Assembly: GCF_024733555.1 (NCBI RefSeq)
Contig: NZ_JANIOF010000001.1
Location: 1,574,856 to 1,638,855, forward strand
Length of the DNA: 64,000 nucleotides
Direction of reading: 5' to 3'
Source of the DNA: Paenibacillus sp. SC116
GTDB lineage: Bacteria > Bacillota > Bacilli > Paenibacillales > Paenibacillaceae
The notes under the pieces were generated by a model, which was given only the letters and a program-made list of their open reading frames with translations, ran no database searches and was not told the DNA's origin. Of this stretch, positions 1-6,666 are shown one piece after another; position 1 is the stretch's first letter; each line of letters starts with the position of its first letter. The position numbers were made by a program, and so were the translations under genes.

Positions 1-185
1 CTCAAACTTTGATTTTTACCTATACGAGATGGGGGCGATTTTGGATTTTTTGCAGTCTCTTTAATTTTCTTCTCAAAGGAAGCTACGTCTATACCTTTTA
101 GCTCTTTTTGAAAATACGCCTCTCCACCATAATCAGGATTTTGATACATAATTAATAATTGTGTAAATTCAACTTGCACCTTCAT
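1..185 (-). CDS. Partial unknown protein, runs off window edge
   Basis: An open frame starts at an ATG (183-185) that overlaps the last 17 bases of the membrane-anchored gene upstream, so the two are probably translationally coupled. The visible N-terminus (MKVQVEFTQLL...) is hydrophilic, with no signal peptide and a Lys-rich, Pro-Ser stretch near the edge. The frame is open to base 1, so the C-terminus lies outside the window. I do not recognise the family. The call rests only on the open frame, the overlap with its neighbour and the shared strand. Confidence 0.5.
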   Translation of the reverse strand, partial: MKVQVEFTQLLIMYQNPDYGGEAYFQKELKGIDVASFEKKIKETAKNPKSPPSRIGKNQSL

Positions 186-603
186 CTAGTTTCACAAGTC
201 GTATAAGTTCATTTATCGCTTCTTGTTTAACTGGATTATTTGCTAACAGCCGTAATTGCTCTTTTATTTCTGTAGCGTGTCGAATCGGTTTCTTGAAGTA
301 GTTCATGTCTCGTAATATACCCGGAAGTATTCTCGTATACTGATTGATCACCTGTTTGTCATAGGACGTATATTCAGAAAGGGCGTACATTTTATATGCA
401 TGTTCAATTGAAACCACATCAGGAGGTTGTGCTTCATTTATACCTAAACTAATCATGCTAATAGCCTGCACGAAATCTGCATGGAGTAGATCATTCTTAC
501 CGGCTACAATTTTTAATTTTTCCGCCTGAACCACGTTGAAATATACTGAAACTAAAAGTGCTAATAGAGTCAAGCCAATCAGGAAGTAATTTTTTTTGTT
601 CAT
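169..603 (-). CDS. Small membrane-anchored or secreted protein of unknown function
   Basis: A 144-residue protein with a Lys-rich N-terminus followed by one hydrophobic segment (about residues 7-27), either an uncleaved signal anchor or a signal peptide. The remainder is a soluble, probably helical domain of about 115 residues rich in Ile, Leu, Glu and Lys. A GGAG motif lies 7 bases before the ATG, which supports this start. A terminator for the upstream gene sits just before it (624-650), so it probably has its own promoter. I recognise no family. It is likely anchored in the cytoplasmic membrane with the C-terminal domain outside. Confidence 0.7.
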   Translation of the reverse strand: MNKKNYFLIGLTLLALLVSVYFNVVQAEKLKIVAGKNDLLHADFVQAISMISLGINEAQPPDVVSIEHAYKMYALSEYTSYDKQVINQYTRILPGILRDMNYFKKPIRHATEIKEQLRLLANNPVKQEAINELIRLVKLDEGAS

Positions 604-623
604 ACGTCGACTCCAATATTAGG

Positions 624-650
624 AAAAAGGACAAGATAGTTTTCTCGTCC
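624..650 (-). terminator. Rho-independent terminator
   Basis: Read on the minus strand, GGACGAGA and TCTTGTCC form an 8-bp stem (one G-U pair) with a 6-base loop, followed directly by TTTTT. It lies just past the stop of the 664-1209 reading frame and should end that transcript. Confidence 0.75.
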
Positions 651-663
651 TCTTTCCTTTATT

Positions 664-1209
664 TTAATACCAAGGCTTTAATTGTGCGTGAGCCTTAACT
701 ATATCGAATTTACTCTGTTGTTCAATAGCCAATGATCCACCCCATGGAATTGAAAAGCTAGGTGAGAAACTAAATGTGGATTCTTGGTGCGCATAATGTG
801 CAAAGGCATCCGCCAAAAGAACATCTTTTTGTCTTCGAGAAAATTGATAGGACATGTATCCTCGGTGATTGATATCATGCATGTCACCTAAGTTTATAGC
901 AAATCCGTAACCACCAACATCTCTTGTAGCAGTACTATATGTTACAGTCATAGTATTAAATACTCTATCAATTGGGTTCCATCTGTCAAATTTATAGTTC
1001 GCTGTTTCTGAACCAGGCGTAGGTGAAAAATTTGAATTCAAGCCTATCGCAAGTACATCTTCGTCTGTGTAGTAAGGTTTATTCAACCATTCGAATCGAG
1101 CTTGAACTGAACCAGTATCATTTGAATACTTATATACCCAAGTCTCAAGCTTTAGCCAACTTGTTTTTATACATCCTGCTCCATTGCTTGTTCCACAGTC
1201 AATATTCAA
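664..1209 (-). CDS. Secreted-protein C-terminal part, second frame of a split gene
   Basis: A 181-residue frame with no signal peptide of its own. It opens at a TTG that overlaps the stop of the preceding frame as TTGA, with no clear ribosome binding site. The protein is Tyr-, Ser- and Asn-rich with many short beta-like stretches and contains the Cys pair of DCGTSNGAGC. It looks like the mature domain of an exported protein. The upstream frame (1206-1604) has a good signal peptide but ends abruptly, so the two frames probably encode one exported protein of about 310 residues. They would be joined either by a -1 ribosomal frameshift or, in an ancestor, without the present one-base lesion. I do not recognise the family. 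Confidence 0.6.
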   Translation of the reverse strand: MNIDCGTSNGAGCIKTSWLKLETWVYKYSNDTGSVQARFEWLNKPYYTDEDVLAIGLNSNFSPTPGSETANYKFDRWNPIDRVFNTMTVTYSTATRDVGGYGFAINLGDMHDINHRGYMSYQFSRRQKDVLLADAFAHYAHQESTFSFSPSFSIPWGGSLAIEQQSKFDIVKAHAQLKPWY

Positions 1210-1604
1210 AGTTGATATCCCTTTTCTGATATTTCGACGGAATTTAGTGCTTCCTCGAATGTTACTTTTTTAGACCCTAATGACTTTACGTTATTTGAAT
1301 CAGAAATATCAACATCATAACGGTAGTATTCATCCCGTTTTGATACCCCTACCAAAGAGTCCATTTTATCTAAATACGGTTGTAACTCCGCATCAGAAAG
1401 GTCATTTACAAACTCTATAGACATTTGATATTTTTGAATGATTTCTTGTTTTTGAGCATCTGTTATGTTTTGGGGCGTACCATTTTCTGTAGAATAAACT
1501 TGTGTTTGAGAAGTTTCTTGTGCGGTTGCTAACGAGGATGTGATAACTAATGTAATTAGTAAGGCAATTGTTAAGAAAGATAATAACAGTTTTTTGAGTT
1601 TCAT
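1206..1604 (-). CDS. Secreted-protein N-terminal part with signal peptide, first frame of a split gene
   Basis: The start is taken as the ATG at 1602-1604 because AAGGAG lies 7 bases upstream. An in-frame ATG further upstream (1659-1661) has no such site. The 132-residue product begins MKLKKLLLSF, then a hydrophobic core and an ATA-Q cleavage-like site near residues 25-30, so it is exported. The following 100 residues are hydrophilic. The frame stops at 1206-1208, just after a slippery heptamer, and a second frame of the same style continues directly. This suggests one gene in two frames. No terminator or promoter separates them. Confidence 0.65.
   Translation of the reverse strand: MKLKKLLLSFLTIALLITLVITSSLATAQETSQTQVYSTENGTPQNITDAQKQEIIQKYQMSIEFVNDLSDAELQPYLDKMDSLVGVSKRDEYYRYDVDISDSNNVKSLGSKKVTFEEALNSVEISEKGYQL
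1218..1224 (-). other. Candidate -1 slippery heptamer A AAG GGA
   Basis: In the zero frame of the signal-peptide ORF the bases read A AAG GGA, which fits the X XXY YYZ pattern. A -1 slip gives Lys-Gly and then continues through ATA TCA ACT TTG into the downstream frame. The zero-frame stop lies about 10 bases further on. I did not establish a stimulatory pseudoknot or internal Shine-Dalgarno, so a plain one-base deletion is an equal alternative. Confidence 0.35.
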
Positions 1605-1745
1605 GCAAATTCTCCTTATCATAATTAGTTTAATCTGATGTAGGATTTTGCAGGCTTTCAACGTTATTATTTATTTCGTGAATTATCACCCCTTTCATAC
1701 GCACACATGAATATAGATATTTTTTTCATAAATATTAAATACTAT

Positions 1746-1994
1746 CTACCAACATTTCATTTGATTTACTGTCCAAGCCCCACACGAGCAAGCAAAAACA
1801 TCAATAGATTTCTCATCAAAGTCAAAACGTTTGTAATAAGTTGTCTTATAAACACAACCACACCTAGTGTAATAGTAGGCTTTATTAGTCAAGTCTACGT
1901 CATTAATCTCTTCTCCTACTAATTTACTACGTATTAGGCGTATATTTTCTTCTGCGAATGAGTCATTACGTAAATGCATCAATCTTAACTTCAC
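1746..1994 (-). CDS. Small unknown protein with paired cysteines
   Basis: An 82-residue frame starting with GTG, preceded by AAAGGAG about 10 bases upstream. That site lies inside the end of the overlapping Spo0E-like gene. The product is basic at the N-terminus (MKLRLMHLRND). Its C-terminal half has a CxC pair (TRCGCVYK) and a second one (FACSCGAW), a layout that could bind a metal. No signal peptide is seen. The 29-base overlap with the upstream gene implies co-translation. I do not recognise the family, and the length and GTG start leave some doubt that it is a real gene. Confidence 0.45.
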   Translation of the reverse strand: MKLRLMHLRNDSFAEENIRLIRSKLVGEEINDVDLTNKAYYYTRCGCVYKTTYYKRFDFDEKSIDVFACSCGAWTVNQMKCW

Positions 1995-2136
1995 TGTGAA
2001 GACACTCCTTTTGATACTTTAACAATAACTTATCTAAGTCCTGACTCATTTCAACCATCCTACCATCGGTCAATTCCAAGCCTTTTTTATATGCTTCATT
2101 TATTCGGAACCGTAAGAATTCGATCTCTTCAAGCAT
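1966..2136 (-). CDS. Spo0E-like aspartyl-phosphate phosphatase
   Basis: A 56-residue protein that starts with ATG at 2134-2136, with a GGTG motif a few bases upstream. The C-terminal half carries SQDLDKLLLKY, matching the SQ(E/D)LD signature of the Spo0E/YisI/YnzD family. These small helical-hairpin proteins dephosphorylate the sporulation response regulator Spo0A-P. The N-terminal part (LEEIEFLRFRINEAY) fits the first helix of the family. Its length is typical (50-85 residues). It overlaps the 82-residue gene downstream by 29 bases. Family membership is seen in the sequence. Action on Spo0A is inferred from the family, because relatives act on different response regulators. Confidence 0.8.
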   Translation of the reverse strand: MLEEIEFLRFRINEAYKKGLELTDGRMVEMSQDLDKLLLKYQKECLHSEVKIDAFT

Positions 2137-2274
2137 TATATATCACCTTCAATTAACACAATCGTACATCGGTGAGCGAACTTCCCCTTATCCGCTCACC
2201 ATCAATCAGGTTCTTCCCCCAATTGAATTATAACTACTATTTCCTAAAGTGATTATTCATATATTTTTTAGGAA

Positions 2275-2304
2275 TAAAAAACAGACACTTTTAAAAGTGT
2301 CTGT
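2275..2304 (-). terminator. Rho-independent terminator after the regulator-peptide pair
   Basis: A perfect inverted repeat (ACAGACAC and GTGTCTGT around TTTTAAAA) is followed on the minus strand by TTTTTTA. It lies 24 bases past the stop of the 39-residue peptide gene and closes that transcription unit. It also insulates the unit from the Spo0E-like gene. Confidence 0.85.
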
Positions 2305-2327
2305 AGGGAGAAGAACCTGTAAATTGT

Positions 2328-2447
2328 TCACTTGCCTACTATCCATAGATACGGCCATCCTGCTGGTGTAATTTCGCCAACAAAACCTGAAACTATTGGC
2401 AAAATCAAAGAGAGAGCAATAATAAATTTGATTCCTTTATGCTTCAT
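2328..2447 (-). CDS. Small secreted pre-peptide, candidate quorum-sensing signal
   Basis: A 39-residue peptide whose ATG (2445-2447) follows the regulator stop by 2 bases. The end of the regulator gene supplies a GGGAGG ribosome binding site. The N-terminus is a typical export signal: MKHKG, then a hydrophobic core (IKFIIALSLILPIVS). The tail is short and aromatic, GEITPAGWPYLWIVGK. A tiny exported peptide translated directly after a helix-turn-helix/TPR regulator is the layout of RRNPP systems (PlcR-PapR, NprR-NprX, AimR-AimP, Rap-Phr). In these the processed C-terminal peptide re-enters the cell and binds the TPR domain. The mature peptide cannot be fixed from sequence. The pairing is inferred from gene order. 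Confidence 0.7.
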   Translation of the reverse strand: MKHKGIKFIIALSLILPIVSGFVGEITPAGWPYLWIVGK

Positions 2448-2449
2448 TT

Positions 2450-3727
2450 TTACTTCCTCCCTTTTACCTTTCTTACCTTCTCTGTTGTCTTAGCGTCTAC
2501 CATAATCTTGTTATTTCTATATAGATCATACATCAACTTTAAGCAATTACGCTCGTTATTGATGTCATCTATCTGAGAATATTTAAATGCACTGTCTATG
2601 TAGTTATTTAATGCTTTGTTGACGTCATTTGTGCGGGAGTAATAATCTCCTTTAAGCTTGTAAAACCAAGCTAACTCTCTTTTTTCAAGTGGATTTGAAA
2701 ACGTTAAATCATTAATTTTATCCTCTAGCTCAGGAAGAATCTCTCCAACTTTAGAGATCTCTTCAATTTGGAGTAAAAAGGAAATGTATTCATTTGTTAC
2801 ATAAGGCACAAAGTCCTTCGCACACTCATTCAGACATTCTTTAAATTGCTTTTTTGCAAGGTCTATATTCCCTTTTTTGTAGTTAATAACTGCTATAAAC
2901 AACTTATCACTGTCTGAGTCATCTGTAGATGAGTGTTTTTTTAACTGATGAAAATATTCTTCTGCTAACTTAATATTACCGCTACAGTAGCATGAATCTC
3001 GCAACATTCCTAGAGCAAATATTCTCTAATCTGAATTGTCTGTAGCATATTCATTATTAATAATAAGTTTACATAAGTGTATAACATCTTCATATTTTTG
3101 TAACGCATAAGCGTGTACTGCAAGAGCATAAATAAGAGAAATGCATTCTTCTGAAGAAAGTTTTTCCATGTAATTCAAAATATATCTTCCTGCTTGATAG
3201 GTTTCTTTAAGTTTTGAACTGTCATTTCTCTCGATAAGGTATTCTTGATAAAGCGCTCTTGCCAAAAAGAGCATAATACCATGACTTCGGGAATAATCGA
3301 TAATTGTTTTATAAATTGAAAGTTTAGTAGCTGACGAAATTTGAATATTCATACTAGTGGCAGCATTATAAATTTGTTCCACTGCATCATAAGTATCTGA
3401 AGATAGCTCAAGGTATTTGGTGACTATTTTAGGAATGAGATTGGAGGTGTCATCATGGAGGGTTATACATTCATTAAAAATATCACATATAGTGTCTAAA
3501 TTTTTCTCAAGATCAATATATATTTTTATATACTTATTGTAAGGTATGTTTAATACGGAAGCAATAGCTCTCATATTTTGAAACTCAGGCTTAGTCTTTC
3601 CATTTTCTATCTTGGAAATTGCCCCTGTGGTCATGTTTGTTTTAATTGCCACATCGTGTTGTGTTAAATTATTATTTAATCTGTAATGTCTGATCATGTC
3701 TGCAAGTGAAAAAAGTGAAGCTTTCAT
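2450..3727 (-). pseudogene. RRNPP-type HTH-TPR regulator interrupted by an in-frame amber codon
   Basis: Codons 1-233 encode an XRE helix-turn-helix (about residues 8-65; LTQHDVAIKTNMTTGAISKIE) followed by TPR-like helices. A TAG at 3026-3028 ends this part. Reading resumes in the same frame, without any indel, as RIFALGMLRDSCYCSGN and continues for about 190 more residues of TPR-like helices to 2450. Read through the stop, the protein would be about 425 residues, the expected size for a peptide-sensing regulator of this family. The first part could act as a DNA-binding fragment lacking most of its peptide-binding domain. Internal restart at the ATG at 3007 is possible but lacks a strong binding site. 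A recent point mutation is the simplest explanation. Amber suppression or a sequence error are alternatives. Confidence 0.75.
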
Positions 3728-3867
3728 CTTACATTCACATCCTTTATTATTTTAAAACAAAAGGAATTATAAATATCTAAGAAGGGATAGTAGAATATTA
3801 TACTCAAAAAAATCGTTTCGAGGTAGTTTTCTTTCAGGGGTTCGGGGAAACCTTTGACTGAGAGTTC

Positions 3868-3895
3868 ATTATAGCATAATTTTACCAACAGCCAA
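3868..3895 (-). promoter_or_regulatory. Possible promoter of the HTH-TPR regulator
   Basis: On the minus strand TTGGCT is followed after 16 bases by TATAAT, about 140 bases before the regulator ATG. A second TATAAT lies nearer the gene but has no good -35 element. Confidence 0.4.
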
Positions 3896-3994
3896 TATAT
3901 CACAATATATAGTCAATCAGCATAAATAAAGTGATAATGCTACTATTTAACTATCCATTACACTTGCCAAGAACTACTATAATTAAATGAAAAA

Positions 3995-4068
3995 GAGACA
4001 CCCTCCATTCTCTGTGTAAAGTAGAAATATAACCACCGCTTTACGCAGAAGAGAACAAGGAATGTCTC
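3995..4068. repeat. Imperfect long inverted repeat (possible mobile-element remnant)
   Basis: Arms 3995-4021 and 4039-4068 pair imperfectly over about 27 bases (GAGACA...GTAAAG against CTTTAC...TGTCTC) around a loop of about 17 bases. A short frame starting inside the right arm (ATG TCT CAA ACA TAT ACG) meets a stop after six codons and then stays open for about 25 codons. That fits a decayed transposase start, but I could not assign a family. Apart from this and the regulator promoter I see nothing in 3728-4390. Confidence 0.35.
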
Positions 4069-4389
4069 AAACATATACGTAACACCTCTATCAAGGAATA
4101 GGTCATTATTTTGGAGCGAAGCGAAAAATAATGAGATGGTCTCAGCACCCCACTAATTACAGTCGCATCTCATACTAAACTAGTTAGCCATGTTTTTATC
4201 AAAGCCACACCTTAACTTTTCCTAAAAAAAGTCCTCTAAATCCTTATTATTGTTAGGATATTCGTCCATCTCATCATACTCTATCTAATAAATAAAGATG
4301 ATTACTTGAAGTTGTGTTGTTTGGCTACTCTAAAATACAATATTCTTATCTGCCTATTATTCAGAGTCTTCAATTTTTCTATATGCTGG

Positions 4390-4820
4390 TAGTATATACG
4401 AATCAACCCAAGTTCGGGTCACTGTTAACGATATAGAAGTTACCTTGTAGTTTTACATTACGTTGTATTCGCTTGAAGCTTTGATATATTTCAGATGCAA
4501 TTTAGCCTACTTGTACAGACCTAAAATCACCGTTTTTGAATCTACCTTGCACGATATCAGTTGGCCTTTTCCCTAAGTCTGCTCCCTTGTACATCATGTA
4601 ATGGACTAGATATTGCTCATACGAAATGTTTGGAGTTCCAACCAGCACTATGTAAACTGAGAATACTCGTTCTTATCTATCAAATTTCCAAACCAGTTAA
4701 TAGCTATGCGCTCACCATCATAGTCATCACCAACACCAATTTTAGTAAAATTCGCTTTCAATAGCTACTTCTCAATGATTTTATAATTATCTTTATGACA
4801 AATGGTAAGCGTTTTGTCAG
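4390..4820 (-). pseudogene. Decayed helicase-like C-terminal fragment
   Basis: On the minus strand a coherent protein can be read only by passing several stops and changing frame. It runs KTLTICHKDNYKIIEK, then TKIGVGDDYDGERIAINWFG, then VLVGTPNISYEQYLVHYM, then GRFKNGDFRSVQVG, then EIYQSFKRIQRN and FYIVNSDP. The order of a TICHK strand, a VGTPN loop and a QSFKRIQRN segment resembles motifs IV-VI of a superfamily 2 helicase C-terminal half. This is inference from pattern. The N-terminal ATPase part is absent. The fragment is broken by in-frame TAG codons and at least one frameshift, so it should be inactive. It may be a remnant of a phage, plasmid or integrative element. Confidence 0.5.
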
Positions 4821-5051
4821 TTGGTTACTGCAAAATTGAGCAACAAAAAAACCACCTCACATTAGTCGATTAACATCCTAATGATATAGTGGTTTAGCCA
4901 ATAGAAAAGTGATTTTAGTGTGGTCACTAAACTTTTCACACTCATAAAACCTTGAGAACCATTATGGTTGTGCAGTTCTTTCGCAAAAATACCAAACAAA
5001 CAAGACGATTGTCAAGTCAGTACAGGAACAGCGACAATCCTTAAAGCAATC

Positions 5052-5490
5052 GTTTCAATCCACACATCCGTGTAGGATGTGACCCACTCTGTTTCTGCAT
5101 CCATCGGCGGCCGAGAAGAAGTTTCAATCCACACATCCGTATAGGATGTGACCCATAAAGCGAAGCGTAGGCAAATCATAGCCGTTATTGTTTCAATCCA
5201 CACATCCGTATAGGATGTGACCAAACCGCTGAGAGTGTTTACGGCGCGATTGGTGTTTCAATCCACACATCCGTATAGGATGTGACCTTTCATGGCTATG
5301 TATTTAAGTTCTCGCATTCTGTTTCAATCCACACATCCGTATAGGATGTGACGTTTGACAACGATCCCCGTGGCGTCGGGGTATAAGGAGGTTTCAATCC
5401 ACACATCCGTATAGGATGTGACGACTTATTGACGGAGAGATACACAAAGGTATACCACGTTTCAATCCACACATCCGTATAGGATGTGAC
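5052..5490 (-). CRISPR. Orphan CRISPR array, 7 repeats, type I-C-like repeat
   Basis: Seven 32-bp repeats start at 5052, 5121, 5190, 5255, 5321, 5391 and 5459, with six unique spacers of 37, 37, 33, 34, 38 and 36 bases. Read on the minus strand the repeat begins GTCACATCC, has the inner palindrome CACATCC...GGATGTG and ends GTGGATTGAAAC. This matches the ending and hairpin of type I-C repeats. The only variant repeat (one base, position 5072) is at 5052-5083, which marks the leader-distal end. Transcription should therefore run from the high-coordinate side. No cas gene lies anywhere in the window, so processing and interference would depend on cas genes elsewhere. Confidence 0.95.
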
Positions 5491-5874
5491 AGCGATTTTG
5501 GGATGAAATAGAACAAACATTCCCAATTCATCTCGATGTAATCACTTAAATTGTATGTAAAAACCAATAATTTCACAATACGAGAAACTAACATTCAATC
5601 ATTTGGAACTTATATGGAAAAAATGTGGTGCGAATGTCCCGGGAATTTCATGTGCACTTCACATTAGCACCACCATTTAAAACGGTGCTATACCCCATTC
5701 AGTACTCCATTGAACATCAATATTTCCATAACTCTATCACATATATATAGATGAACAAAAAAACACTCAAAGAATCCATCTAGTTTACTCTCCACCTTCT
5801 CTATCATGTCACTATCCTATAAAATATAGAAAGGAAAAGGAACGCCACAACACGCTCAGAAAAGAGGAACTAAC
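5491..5874. other. CRISPR leader and moaD-moaE upstream region
   Basis: The AT-rich bases directly after the last repeat (about 5491-5650) occupy the leader position predicted from repeat orientation. Further on lies a short inverted repeat (AGCACC and GGTGCT near 5666-5688). A TATAAA element at about 5818 could serve the MoaD-MoaE gene. No gene is seen. Confidence 0.5.
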
Positions 5875-6651
5875 ATGAACTATCGCATCCAATGCTTTGC
5901 TAGCATCACTGAACGTACTGGACAAGCTGAACTGCTGCTGCCCGCGGATAACGACGCTATACGTGTCCTTGAACTTAAACAAATACTAGCAGCGCAATAT
6001 CCAGAAGCAGCCGAGCTAATTATGCGCTCATTCGTGGCGGCCAATCAACAGTACGCACCAGATAATAGTATCGTTACACCTAAAGATGAACTTGCGATCA
6101 TCCCTCCTGTCTCTGGAGGACAAGGAAAAGCGCAGCCAGAGGGAGATTCGCAAGCAAACCATAACGAGGCTTCTAGCCCAGACGGCCGTTATTGCCTAAC
6201 ACGCCAACCCATTCATACTCAGGCTGTGGAGCAGAAAGTATCCCATCCGAACCACGGCGCAACGCTCACCTTCTCAGGGACGACCCGTGAAGTAACAGGC
6301 GATCAACGGACACAAACGTTAGAATACGATGCCTATGTACCAATGGCACTGCAAGTCATGGAACAAATCGGAGACGAAGTAGACACACGCTGGTCTGGAA
6401 CACTTACCGCTATCACCCATCGTCTAGGCATTGTCGGTATCGGCGAGGCCAGTGTCGTTATTTCTGTATCAGCTCCACATCGGGCTAGTTGTTATGAAGC
6501 GAGCCGCTATGCCATCGACCGCCTCAAGCAGATTGTACCGATTTGGAAAAAGGAAGTGATGGCCGATGGCAGCTACTGGGTCGAACAAGACAATTGGGAT
6601 CCAATTGCCCGCAATGATGCTGACCATACCAACCTTCACGACCAGAACTAA
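5875..6651 (+). CDS. moaE: MoaD-MoaE fusion, molybdopterin synthase
   Basis: A 258-residue protein. Residues 1-83 are a ubiquitin-like MoaD domain ending in IPPVSGG, the Gly-Gly that normally forms the C-terminal thiocarboxylate sulfur donor. After a polar linker (about 84-105), residues 106-250 are MoaE. They include TFSGTTREVTG, the LEYDAYVPMA segment and the catalytic KKEVMADGSYW lysine region. Molybdopterin synthase inserts two sulfurs into cyclic pyranopterin monophosphate in molybdenum cofactor synthesis. The Gly-Gly is internal, so activity should need cleavage after it, as reported for mycobacterial MoaX. The convergent MoeB-like enzyme next door would be the activating adenylyltransferase. 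AGAGGA lies upstream of the ATG. Confidence 0.9.
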   Translation: MNYRIQCFASITERTGQAELLLPADNDAIRVLELKQILAAQYPEAAELIMRSFVAANQQYAPDNSIVTPKDELAIIPPVSGGQGKAQPEGDSQANHNEASSPDGRYCLTRQPIHTQAVEQKVSHPNHGATLTFSGTTREVTGDQRTQTLEYDAYVPMALQVMEQIGDEVDTRWSGTLTAITHRLGIVGIGEASVVISVSAPHRASCYEASRYAIDRLKQIVPIWKKEVMADGSYWVEQDNWDPIARNDADHTNLHDQN

Positions 6652-6666
6652 ATAGGCAAAGTAGAA

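Noticed and set aside
3005-3007. The second half of the HTH-TPR regulator as a separate gene starting here
   Set aside because: It is in the same frame as the first half across a single TAG, has no strong binding site, and continues the TPR-like pattern without a gap.
4561-4764. A plus-strand 67-codon frame
   Set aside because: It is antisense to the decayed helicase-like remnant and has no coding features.
169-5051. cas genes linked to the CRISPR array
   Set aside because: No frame on the array's left side, or anywhere else in the window, shows Cas1, Cas2, Cas3 or Cas5-8 motifs.
5012-5594. Minus-strand reading frames with repeated VTSYTDVWIET peptides
   Set aside because: They are translations of the CRISPR repeats and spacers, not genes.
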